A stretch of 64,000 nt of DNA, from assembly GCA_965242535.1 (NCBI GenBank), contig OZ251458.1:3720001-3784000 (forward strand). Reading direction: 5' to 3'. This DNA comes from VXRD01 sp965242535 (lineage in GTDB: Bacteria; Latescibacterota; UBA2968). The first letter of the stretch is position 1, and the number at the start of each line of letters is the position of its first letter. This document shows, in pieces, positions 8,435 through 16,493 of the stretch. Below the pieces are notes generated by a model. It was not told the origin of the DNA, did no database searches, and saw nothing but the letters and a program-made list of their open reading frames with translations. The position numbers and the translations under genes are program-made.

Positions 8435-9442
8435 TCACGCGCAATCGGGATGGCCTTCGCGCCAGCGTCCAAACAGAACCTCGGACTGCCCGCCCTGATT
8501 GACCTTCGACATCGCCTCGCGGGTATCCATCCACATGCGCGTCCACACCCTTGCATCTCGCAACTCGCGCTCGGGGTGCTTCCGGCTGCGCGCCACAAAG
8601 CCCGGAAATGCCTCGCGCCCGGTCGGTTGACCGATGGGATTGTAGCGCAGATCAAAACTCCAGCGGATCTCATCGCTCACATTGGGCAATGACCCGTGTA
8701 CCGTGCGCTTGGGCAGAAAAATGACATCCCCCCGTTTGACCGGCAGCGGTATCATGCGATCCGCTTCAAACAAGGCCTCGGGGATTTGCCGCCCGCCCGC
8801 GGTTCGCGGACCATTGCCCAAATACGACGCGCAGTGCGTCAAAAGCCCCTGCTTGTGGCTGCCGGGCACGACCTTGAGCGGGCCTTGTTCGAGAGTCACA
8901 TCTTCGAGTGCAAACCACACCGTCAACATCTCGGTCTCGTCTGCTTCGGGCACGACCACGCCTTGATCCTGATGCCAGACGGTCTCGCCCAAAATCGGAT
9001 TGCCAAACTGATTCTTGGGCAAAATGTGCTCGGGCGGTTTGATCCGCACATGTTGCACGGGATTCGAGTAGATCTCTCCGCCGATGAGCGATTCCACGCA
9101 ATCGAGCAACGGCTCGGCGGTGAACGCATTCAAAACGGCCTGCCCCGTCCAGAACGGCGTATCGGCCTTCACATTTTGGAACGGCAGGGAAAAGTCGAAA
9201 TACTGCTTGTGGACATCCCCCGTCTCGATGCAAACCGCGATGAACCGCTCGGCAAAATCCAAGTCCTCAAACAAAGACGAAATTTCCTCTCTCGCATAGA
9301 GATCGCGCACCAACGCGTCGAGCACTTCGGTGTACTCGTCGATCACGGGATCCAACGCGGTCTTCGGATCCAACACGCCTTCCACGACCAGATAGCCTTC
9401 GTCTTCAAAGCGTGCAACCTGCTCGGCAGTCAGGTAACTCAT
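8435..9442 (-). CDS. Phytanoyl-CoA dioxygenase (PhyH) family protein
   Basis: A 335-residue Fe(II)/2-oxoglutarate-dependent oxygenase. The start at 9442 follows GAGGAAC and gives MSYLTAEQVARFEDEGYLVV, the usual PhyH opening. Iron ligands are visible as H157-x-D159 in WHQDQGV and the distal His in KRTVHGSLPNVSDEIRWSFD; the Arg in that block is the expected 2-oxoglutarate ligand. The size fits the large bacterial PhyH group. The substrate is unknown. It lies upstream of the Gfo/Idh/MocA gene on the same strand but is separated from it by about 450 bases of repeats, so co-transcription is uncertain. Confidence 0.93.
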   Translation of the reverse strand: MSYLTAEQVARFEDEGYLVVEGVLDPKTALDPVIDEYTEVLDALVRDLYAREEISSLFEDLDFAERFIAVCIETGDVHKQYFDFSLPFQNVKADTPFWTGQAVLNAFTAEPLLDCVESLIGGEIYSNPVQHVRIKPPEHILPKNQFGNPILGETVWHQDQGVVVPEADETEMLTVWFALEDVTLEQGPLKVVPGSHKQGLLTHCASYLGNGPRTAGGRQIPEALFEADRMIPLPVKRGDVIFLPKRTVHGSLPNVSDEIRWSFDLRYNPIGQPTGREAFPGFVARSRKHPERELRDARVWTRMWMDTREAMSKVNQGGQSEVLFGRWREGHPDCA

Positions 9443-9476
9443 GGCGTTCCTCCTCGGTGAATGTGGCAATCAGCGA

Positions 9477-10016
9477 TTGGCAAACCGGGCGTTGAGCCTA
9501 TTTAGAAGCCATCTAAAAATTATTGGGACCTAACCCCCTAGCCCCCTTTCCTATGAGGAAAGGGGGAATAAAGGCCCTTATTCTTGGGTTTTAATCTGCG
9601 AAAAGCGAATGTTTTTGCGACTCTCTCAATGGCGGTCCGAGTTTTTAGATGGCTTCTTAGCGTTTTGGGCGGATGGGCTGATTGCTTGTCGCATCTTCGG
9701 ACAGGCACAGGGGCCTGTCCCTACGGGTTTGCGTCTCCCGTCTCCCCTCTCCCGCTGGCAAACCGGGCGTTGAGCCTATTCATCGTTTTGGGCGGATGGG
9801 CTGATTGCTCGTCGCGTCTTCGGACAGGCACGGGGGCCTGTCCCTACGGGTTTGCGTCTCCCGTCTCCCCTCTCCCGCTGGCAAACCGGGCGTTGAGCCT
9901 ATTCATCGTTTTGGACGGATGGACTGGTTGCTCGTCGCATCTTCGGACAGGCGCGAGAGCCTGTCCCTACGGGTTTGCGTCTCCCGTCTTCCGTCTCCCG
10001 TCTCCCGTCTCCTGAC
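9477..10016 (+). repeat. Left flanking array: three 123-bp direct repeats, first copy interrupted by a MITE
   Basis: Units begin CTGGCAAACCGGGCGTTGAG at 9755 and 9878, with the first at 9477. Each carries the GTTTTGGGCGGATGG block, a GGACAGGC...GCCTGTCC hairpin, GGGTTTGCGTCTCCCG and a GTCTCCC heptamer run. The period is 123 bases exactly once the 152-bp insertion and its 3-bp duplication are removed from copy 1. The same unit in the same orientation recurs at 24970-25385 on the far side of the TerY/helicase island. Confidence 0.93.
9505..9656. mobile_element. MITE copy 1 (152 bp, TIR GAAGCCATCTAAAAA, target duplication TTA)
   Basis: The ends are perfect 15-bp inverted repeats GAAGCCATCTAAAAA / TTTTTAGATGGCTTC. 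TTA occurs immediately on each side (9502-9504 and 9657-9659). The element sits in a 123-bp repeat unit; the uninterrupted unit at about 24970 reads CCTATTTAGCGTTTTGGG, which is the exact empty site. There is no coding capacity. Copies 2 and 3 are at 36934-37085 and 62551-62713. Confidence 0.95.
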
Positions 10017-13000
10017 GAGGTTTGTTGTCTCATGCCCCACGAGATAGTAGCTCGCGGCGTAAGCAAGGTCCGACACGCGAGCTAGTTCTTTGGGTTGGCC
10101 CAGCCCGAAATCCAAAGAAGTACGCACTTTCTTCCCCGCGTGTGTGAGCAGGCAGTCGGCGCGTCGGATGCTCTTTGCTAATTGTGACATTCTGGACGGA
10201 TTAGCGACGCGTGGCGTATCGGGGAGCCGAAGCAGTGCCAGTACCAACTCGCAACAGGCTTGGAAGCCTCGAATGTGTCCCCCGTAAATTTCTGTCTCCG
10301 AATCTGGCTCCATGGCCTGCGCCGCTTTGGAGACAACATCTCGGACGCCGCGCTCAATGATGCGAAACGACTTTTGCACAAAGTCGGGGTTGCGTTGCGC
10401 GAAGTCCGCGAGGAAATCAGGAAGAACCCAAGCCGTATGTGCGATCTCGCGTATGGCTTCTCCGTAAAGCCGTGGATTCTCGTAAGGCTCTATGCGCGTA
10501 ACGACCTTTTTCCAGAGCAGATCAAGCCAGCGTTCGTCCGGCTTCGCTCGGTGGAGAATACCCGTAGCGTTGGCGCAATGCTCTGGTATAAGATGCGGTT
10601 CGTTTGAGTTGAGTTTGGTTCGGATGCGCTTGGTAATGGTTTTGGGTGCTTGATCGCCAAGGGCACATAGGAGGAATAGGAAGGCTTCTTTTTTCCATTC
10701 CTCTTTTAATTTTTTTAAATCTTGGGAGACGCCAAGGCTGTCGTGATCGTTGACGACTTCTAACAAAAGCTCGACAAGCCCTGAGTTACCTATCTCCTCC
10801 AGAAGATCGCTATGGTCGTATTCTAGGACGGTCATTCCGTTCCGCTTCCCGAGTGCCGCTTGTTCTAGTAGGTACCTCAGCCACCTAATCGTGCCTTTGG
10901 GATTGTTCGCCCTGCCCGAAATCAGCCGATCTACTTCTCGTTGGATATCCGCTATAGTCGTTGATCTGTCGGCATCGCGTAAGACGAAGGGCCGAACAGG
11001 CGGCACGGGCTTCTCGTCCGCCCCGCCCGATTTTACCCATTTTCCCTTGAGAACACTGAACGGAGCGGCCTGCGGCTCTACGGGAAGAAGCGTGATTTCG
11101 TATCCATTCTCGACGCCATATTGGTAACTGAGTTCAAGCCGAACTCGAACATCCTGTTGCAACGGAAAATGGTCGGAATCGAGGCGCAAGTCAACCGGTA
11201 CGGGGCGGCGATTTGCGCGGCCGGCAATGAGCGGTAAAATGTAGTGAGTCTGCCCTGCCGGTAAGACCAATTCCTCGGCGACCTTTTCTCGATGAAGCGC
11301 GCCGAGCGTGGCATCTACCGCCTTGTCGCGCATGATCTCCATTTCGTCGTAGAGCCCGTCTCGGATAATCTCCAAAAAAAGATCGGGGAGCCAATCCTTC
11401 CAAGCCGGTAGCCCCGCACGAGATCGCTCCGTGAACTCGGCTGCGCCGCTAGCGAGTTCGCCCTTCTCGGACGCAATGTAGGCAACCTGTTTGAGAGAGA
11501 TAAGTTTGACGCGGCCTACTTGTTGCGAGAGAGCGTTCTTGATGTGACCAAATACAGCCTGCTCGTTGAAGGGTGGACCAACGAGCAAGAGGTGGCATCG
11601 CCTTCCCACGGCCTTTGAAATGAGCTCCCTTAAACCAGATTTCAGTGCCGAGTTGAATCGCTTTCGCCAACGCCCCAAGACGTCGGCCCAATGCTGTGGT
11701 GAATGTTCGAGGACGAGCCACTGATCTCGGTCGCGGATCCAGCGCGGGGCGCCGCTTTCAACGGCCTCTCGCAGAAGGCCGCTATCCACGAGGTAAGAGA
11801 TGATCTTTTCGCGGTCGCTCTCATCCCGATCCTTTAGGTTGAACAAACGACGAGCATAGTCGCGCCAAATATCGCGCAAGCCGAGACCTTCTCCGTACTC
11901 GTCTGCGGGCAGGGCAGGGCGACGCTCCCAAAAGATGCCCTTGCTTTCGGGGCGTTCCTCCTCCAAACGCCGATCTCGTCTTGCCACGAGTAGGCTGAAC
12001 GAGAGTGCATCGGCTTCGGCACAAAGTACGAGCACCTTGTCTCCATCCCTGACTTTGCCTCGGTGTTGCCAAGATAGGGCGGCGGCAACACTGCGGGCGA
12101 TTGGCCTACTCCGCGGAAACGCGCCCAACATCGCCGCCCGCAAAGTCTGTTGCGAAAACTCATCCGGCCCATCGGGGACGACAAAGGACACTTCCCGGCC
12201 GCGCACCTCTTGGGCAAGTGCTCGGACAATCTGGTGACAACTCGCAATAGCGGTGGATTCGTCTGCCGCAGTGCGAGCACTTAGATCGGCATCCAAGGGC
12301 CATACCTCGCCAACTCTCGGAAGACGACGGGATGTTCCGACCTGCCATTGCGATTCGTGGCGAAGTGCATAAGGCAAGGTCGCCGTTGACCACGCTTCCT
12401 CTTTGGTTCCAACAAACACGCATCTGCCGAATGGATCGATGCCGATTGCCGAAGATGACCTCTCCGCGTCTGACGATGGAGACAATTTGAGATCGAGAGA
12501 AGGCGTTGCAGCTTTGGCGAAATCTCGCAACCCCTCAATGTCGGCGTATCCTCGCCAGTCGAAAATATGTTTAAGCTCGGAAAACGAAGCGAAGCGTTTG
12601 GTGGTCGTTCGTTGTCCATTGTCCGGGGTGGCATGAACGGGGAAACCGCGATGGCATTGAAAGTCTGACTGTTCGGGCGCATCGTGAAACGCGACGCGCC
12701 AAGTCTTTGCCCCCTTCTCGATAGTGTGGGCTACGCGCAAGCCGCACGGCCACACATTTTGGGCTAGCGGATTTTTGCCCTTATCTTGCTTTATTGGAGT
12801 AAACGTAACCTTGTCGCCCTTGCGAAGGCTGGAGAACGTACCGGCGTCGCCGACTGTTCGGGGATTGAAGTAGTACTTCTTTCCTCTTTCGCCGCGAATG
12901 AAGCCGAAGCGTTTATCGTCGTCTCTGATAGATTCAACACGGCCTTTTGTGGATCCATTTGAACTTTTCTTGGTCATCAGCCGCTTCTCCGCAATCCTAA

Positions 13001-14111
13001 CTCCCCCGCGTACTCGCCGAACGCTGATCACCGCTGCCTCTAGGTCAGCTTGCGAGTCGTCGCCCGTTACGAGCAGGTCAATTTCAGTGATCGGGGTTGC
13101 TTTGTCCTTCCGAATACCGCACTTGTGGCTGTCGGCCATCCCCACATCGGGCACGGCCAATTCTTCGGCTACGCGGGCACCGTATCTCGCGGCGATCTCA
13201 CCCGCAACGGCCCAAAAGGCCGCGGTCCTAAAGCTTTCTTCTGCATGGGGCCAAGCGGCTTTCAACGCCTCCTCTTCCTCGTGCAACAGCATCCATGCAC
13301 GCCAGACGCGAGCGTAATGGCGGTCATTGAGCAAGGCGTTGTTCGGCCGGGGCATATCGCTGAGGAGAATCGGGGCAAAATTTTCGTCGCGGAGAAAGCG
13401 GCGGCAGAAGTCGAGGGTCTCGCGTTGCTGGGCATCGCAAGGGCCGTCCTCATCGTAGGCAACCGCATGGGCGAAGCGTTCATCGAGCCGCCTCATCAAG
13501 AGATCGGCGACGCGCTTGACAACTCGGTTCTCCGGCGTGTCTGGCGTGAAGCGGCGGACGACTGACAAAGCGTGTTGCTTTCCGGCCAGTTTCTCGCGTA
13601 TGGTTCGGCCCGGCAACCGGGCCAGCCAAGCCATACAGTGGGTGTCCATCTCTCGAATGGCGTGAATCGGTCGTTGTGCGTGTTCCCGCAGGAGCCGCGT
13701 TCTCGGCTGGTGCAAAATCGCCCGCAATGGCTCAAACGCCAGCACAGCGGCGCGGTGGAGGCGGTCATTGGGAATAGGGCGCGTTCCGGTCTTGATGGAA
13801 CAGGCCACCTTATCGAGCACTTCGGCGAGGGGACGCGGCAGGCTCTCGCCGGTGCGAATGTCTCGCTTTGCCGCGCACTCGATGACGTGATGAGCGGCCT
13901 GAAGCGCGATCCACCAAGTCCCGGCAATTTCCGGCGTTTCTCGCGCCGCTATCGACTCGAGTTGGTCAAACGGCGGAATGGGGATCGTATGTTCGCGCTG
14001 ACCGCGATTGTTGCGTTTCTTCACGGCCCCTTGTTTCACTCCGCGCCGTTGGTCGTCCCTCGATCGCACCGCTTTGGGTTTGGCCCATTTCTTTTTGCGT
14101 TTCGCGCTCAC
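9903..14111 (-). CDS. Large DUF2357-like / cold-shock domain / Hsp70-like ATPase protein of the TerY island
   Basis: About 1402 residues. The GTG at 14111 is chosen: it overlaps the upstream stop as GTGA, has GGAGG seven bases before it, and drops an N-terminal extension. Residues about 60-330 look like DUF2357 (PRPNNALLNDRHYARVWRAW). Residues about 387-450 form a cold-shock OB fold (GRVESIRDDDKRFGFIRGE). From about 555 to 720 there are degenerate actin/Hsp70-like blocks: AIGIDPFGRCVFVG, a PxxRPIARSVAAAL helix and DKVLVLCAEADALSFSLLVA, whose usual DxGGGT glycines are missing. The last 500 residues are helical and unassigned. The final 35 or so residues are encoded by the adjacent repeat array. 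It is the last gene of the island operon. Domain calls beyond the cold-shock fold are tentative. Confidence 0.75.
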   Translation of the reverse strand: MSAKRKKKWAKPKAVRSRDDQRRGVKQGAVKKRNNRGQREHTIPIPPFDQLESIAARETPEIAGTWWIALQAAHHVIECAAKRDIRTGESLPRPLAEVLDKVACSIKTGTRPIPNDRLHRAAVLAFEPLRAILHQPRTRLLREHAQRPIHAIREMDTHCMAWLARLPGRTIREKLAGKQHALSVVRRFTPDTPENRVVKRVADLLMRRLDERFAHAVAYDEDGPCDAQQRETLDFCRRFLRDENFAPILLSDMPRPNNALLNDRHYARVWRAWMLLHEEEEALKAAWPHAEESFRTAAFWAVAGEIAARYGARVAEELAVPDVGMADSHKCGIRKDKATPITEIDLLVTGDDSQADLEAAVISVRRVRGGVRIAEKRLMTKKSSNGSTKGRVESIRDDDKRFGFIRGERGKKYYFNPRTVGDAGTFSSLRKGDKVTFTPIKQDKGKNPLAQNVWPCGLRVAHTIEKGAKTWRVAFHDAPEQSDFQCHRGFPVHATPDNGQRTTTKRFASFSELKHIFDWRGYADIEGLRDFAKAATPSLDLKLSPSSDAERSSSAIGIDPFGRCVFVGTKEEAWSTATLPYALRHESQWQVGTSRRLPRVGEVWPLDADLSARTAADESTAIASCHQIVRALAQEVRGREVSFVVPDGPDEFSQQTLRAAMLGAFPRSRPIARSVAAALSWQHRGKVRDGDKVLVLCAEADALSFSLLVARRDRRLEEERPESKGIFWERRPALPADEYGEGLGLRDIWRDYARRLFNLKDRDESDREKIISYLVDSGLLREAVESGAPRWIRDRDQWLVLEHSPQHWADVLGRWRKRFNSALKSGLRELISKAVGRRCHLLLVGPPFNEQAVFGHIKNALSQQVGRVKLISLKQVAYIASEKGELASGAAEFTERSRAGLPAWKDWLPDLFLEIIRDGLYDEMEIMRDKAVDATLGALHREKVAEELVLPAGQTHYILPLIAGRANRRPVPVDLRLDSDHFPLQQDVRVRLELSYQYGVENGYEITLLPVEPQAAPFSVLKGKWVKSGGADEKPVPPVRPFVLRDADRSTTIADIQREVDRLISGRANNPKGTIRWLRYLLEQAALGKRNGMTVLEYDHSDLLEEIGNSGLVELLLEVVNDHDSLGVSQDLKKLKEEWKKEAFLFLLCALGDQAPKTITKRIRTKLNSNEPHLIPEHCANATGILHRAKPDERWLDLLWKKVVTRIEPYENPRLYGEAIREIAHTAWVLPDFLADFAQRNPDFVQKSFRIIERGVRDVVSKAAQAMEPDSETEIYGGHIRGFQACCELVLALLRLPDTPRVANPSRMSQLAKSIRRADCLLTHAGKKVRTSLDFGLGQPKELARVSDLAYAASYYLVGHETTNLVRRRETGDGRRETQTRRDRLSRLSEDATSNQSIRPKR

Positions 14112-16474
14112 GGATCGGCCTCCAAGTATTTCGCGCTGCGCCATGCGAATGCGTAGCCGACCGAGCAGGCCAACTCAAAATCCTCTGCCAACCGAAGGCC
14201 GAGATCGCTGCCCGCGAGCAACTCTCCAATCGGATCGAGGCACTCGCTTCGCGACGTGCCCGACGTCTCAATGCCTCGCAACTTGGGCATCACTTTGTGA
14301 ACGAGCGCGTCTTCAAAGGCGTGCCGCAGTGCTTTGGGCCGCGCTTCGTCCTCTGCTTGGGGATCCCGGACGCCGGGGTAGTTCGCCATATAACTTTCGA
14401 TGGCCTGCCAGACTCGGTGCCCGAGAGCACGCCCGGCATGCTCCAAGGAGTGGCTGATCTTCTCAACGGTCTCTTTGTATTTCCCGACCTCTTCTTCCGA
14501 CAGATCACTCTTCTGGCAAAGCCACTTGTTCCACTGCTTCCGTTCCAACATGGGTTGGGGATCAGCGAGCTTGGCTTCCCGCCGCCGCTTAAGCTCTTGC
14601 GGTCGCGGGAAACCGATCAGGTTCGCCCGGTCGAGCACCTTGTCGGAAAGGGTCTTGGTGGTCTCGTCCTCGTTCATGGTGCCGACCCACAAAACATTGC
14701 GTCCGAGGGGAACTGGGTATTCTTCCAAGCCCGCCCCCAGATCCACCTCAATGTTCACCCCGTTCTTCTCGCCGCGCCTGAGTTCGAGCTTGCTCAAGAG
14801 ATCGCTGAAGTAGAGTTCGACATGAGACAGATTCATCTCGTCGAGGAGCACGAGCAGGAGCCGGTCGCTCATGCCATCCGCATAGGTCTCCGGATCCCGC
14901 TGACTCTGCACCAGTGCTCGCAAGAGCGGAGTGGCATTAAAACGGTTATCCACCGAATTGAAGAAGCCAAACATCGACTGCGGGCTATCCCAGTTCGGTT
15001 GCACAGACAACGGCTCAAAAGCCAGGCCGCCAAACCGTGCGTAGAGCCTCGGCAATTCGGATTTCCCCGTGCCGCTAACGCCGCCCAACACGGTCAGCGG
15101 CGTCCAGTCCGCTGTCTTGAGGGACGTGTGAAACGCATACAACAATCGGCGCGGAAAGACGAGTCCAGATTCTTCGCAGCGTTTGTGGATGCTCTCGAGC
15201 CACTTCACTTCGTCAGTATCGACAACGACGCCTTGGGGCAGTTCCTTCTTTTCGAATCGAGGCTTCTCAATAACGCCCACTCGCGCTTCCCGTTCCTTGG
15301 GTTGCTCGTACAAACTGCGTAGCCTGATCACATCCTCGCGCAGCTTCTCCATCTCTGCTTGCAAAGTTTCTCGCCTTCGCTCGGCCACCTCTTTCTGATC
15401 TTTCAACCGCTCGCGTTCGTCCACCGCCATCAGCCAGTCGTTCTCACGGGCGCGCAATTCAGCCAACTCGCGGGCCATCTCCGTGCGTTTCTGTGCCCAT
15501 TGGCGTCGCTCTTCCTCAAGACCCATCAGTCGCTCGCCATCTTCGAGCGAGGGACGCTTGGCGAGTTCGGCGCGGAGTCGGTCGCGGTCTGCCCCCAATT
15601 TGTCGAAATCGTCGAGCCATTCTTCCGGTTCCTTGTGACCGAACCGCCGCCGCCAGTCTTCGGACGCATTGACCTTCTGTTCAAAGCGATCTCGCTGTTC
15701 CACGAGGCGTTCAATGCGCGCGTCCTGTTGCGCGAGTTGATGTTTGAAATCGGCGACGCGCTCGTCAACGCGGCTCTCAATGGTCGCCTTCAGATTCTCC
15801 CGGTCTTCGCGGAGGATCGCTTCGTCAGCCGCGACCTTGCGCTCCCGAACGATGAGTTGATTTTCGCGCTCGGCTTGCTGTTTTTCGATTTGTTCAACCG
15901 AGGCCCTCTGCTGCTCGATGTCGGCCCGCTCTCGGGCGATCTCCGCGTCAAAACGCTTCCGGCTAGCCGCGAACTCGGCGTCCAAGCGAGCTCGATCTCG
16001 TTCTCGGCTTCGGTCCAACGCCTCATCCTGCGCCGCCTTCCGCTCTTCGTATTCCCCATTCAACTTTTTGAAAGCGGCGGTCCGCATTTCTTCCAACTGC
16101 CCGCGCAGAGCCGCGAGTTCGCCTTCGAACTTTTTCAAGGATTCGCGGTTCCGGCGTTCAAATCCAGCATCGGCCTCCACCTCTCGCTCGCTGACGACGC
16201 GCTCCCGATCCGCGACCTCGCCCTCGCGAGCAGTCACTGCGGACTGCCTTTTGGAAACTTCGCCTTCCCGCTTTTTCAGGTCTTGTTCGTCCTCGTTCAC
16301 CGTCGCCTCACGATGATTCAAGTTCTCCTCCCGCTTTTGGAGCTCACCTTCCCGATCTTGGGATTTCTGGAGCTCTTGTCGGACGGTTTTGAGTTCTTGC
16401 TGGCAGTGTTGCAACTCGTCAGGCGATTCTTGGGCCGATTGAACCGGCCGCCTGCCCCTCTGTCTCTTACTCAT
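14108..16474 (-). CDS. Coiled-coil McrB-like AAA+ ATPase
   Basis: 788 residues, with AGGGGG seven bases before the ATG. Residues about 20-410 are an almost unbroken, charged coiled coil (REGELQKREENLNHREATV and similar). The C-terminal third is an AAA+ module of the McrB type: Walker A GVSGTGKSE (K471), Walker B LLVLLDEMNLS (D545/E546), and the sensor-1 region WVGTMNEDETT, which resembles the NTxD/MNxxD loop of McrB and dynein-like ATPases. No McrC gene is next to it. The stop overlaps the start of the next gene as GTGA. The coiled coil suggests oligomer or scaffold formation. It probably acts as the motor of the island, possibly with the following DUF2357-like protein; both roles are inferred. 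Confidence 0.85.
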   Translation of the reverse strand: MSKRQRGRRPVQSAQESPDELQHCQQELKTVRQELQKSQDREGELQKREENLNHREATVNEDEQDLKKREGEVSKRQSAVTAREGEVADRERVVSEREVEADAGFERRNRESLKKFEGELAALRGQLEEMRTAAFKKLNGEYEERKAAQDEALDRSRERDRARLDAEFAASRKRFDAEIARERADIEQQRASVEQIEKQQAERENQLIVRERKVAADEAILREDRENLKATIESRVDERVADFKHQLAQQDARIERLVEQRDRFEQKVNASEDWRRRFGHKEPEEWLDDFDKLGADRDRLRAELAKRPSLEDGERLMGLEEERRQWAQKRTEMARELAELRARENDWLMAVDERERLKDQKEVAERRRETLQAEMEKLREDVIRLRSLYEQPKEREARVGVIEKPRFEKKELPQGVVVDTDEVKWLESIHKRCEESGLVFPRRLLYAFHTSLKTADWTPLTVLGGVSGTGKSELPRLYARFGGLAFEPLSVQPNWDSPQSMFGFFNSVDNRFNATPLLRALVQSQRDPETYADGMSDRLLLVLLDEMNLSHVELYFSDLLSKLELRRGEKNGVNIEVDLGAGLEEYPVPLGRNVLWVGTMNEDETTKTLSDKVLDRANLIGFPRPQELKRRREAKLADPQPMLERKQWNKWLCQKSDLSEEEVGKYKETVEKISHSLEHAGRALGHRVWQAIESYMANYPGVRDPQAEDEARPKALRHAFEDALVHKVMPKLRGIETSGTSRSECLDPIGELLAGSDLGLRLAEDFELACSVGYAFAWRSAKYLEADP

Positions 16475-16493
16475 GTGACAACCCCCTATTGGT

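Noticed and set aside
9477..10016. Possible CRISPR array
   Set aside because: Repeats are 123 bases long with almost no unique spacer, they are palindromic in part, and no cas gene is present.
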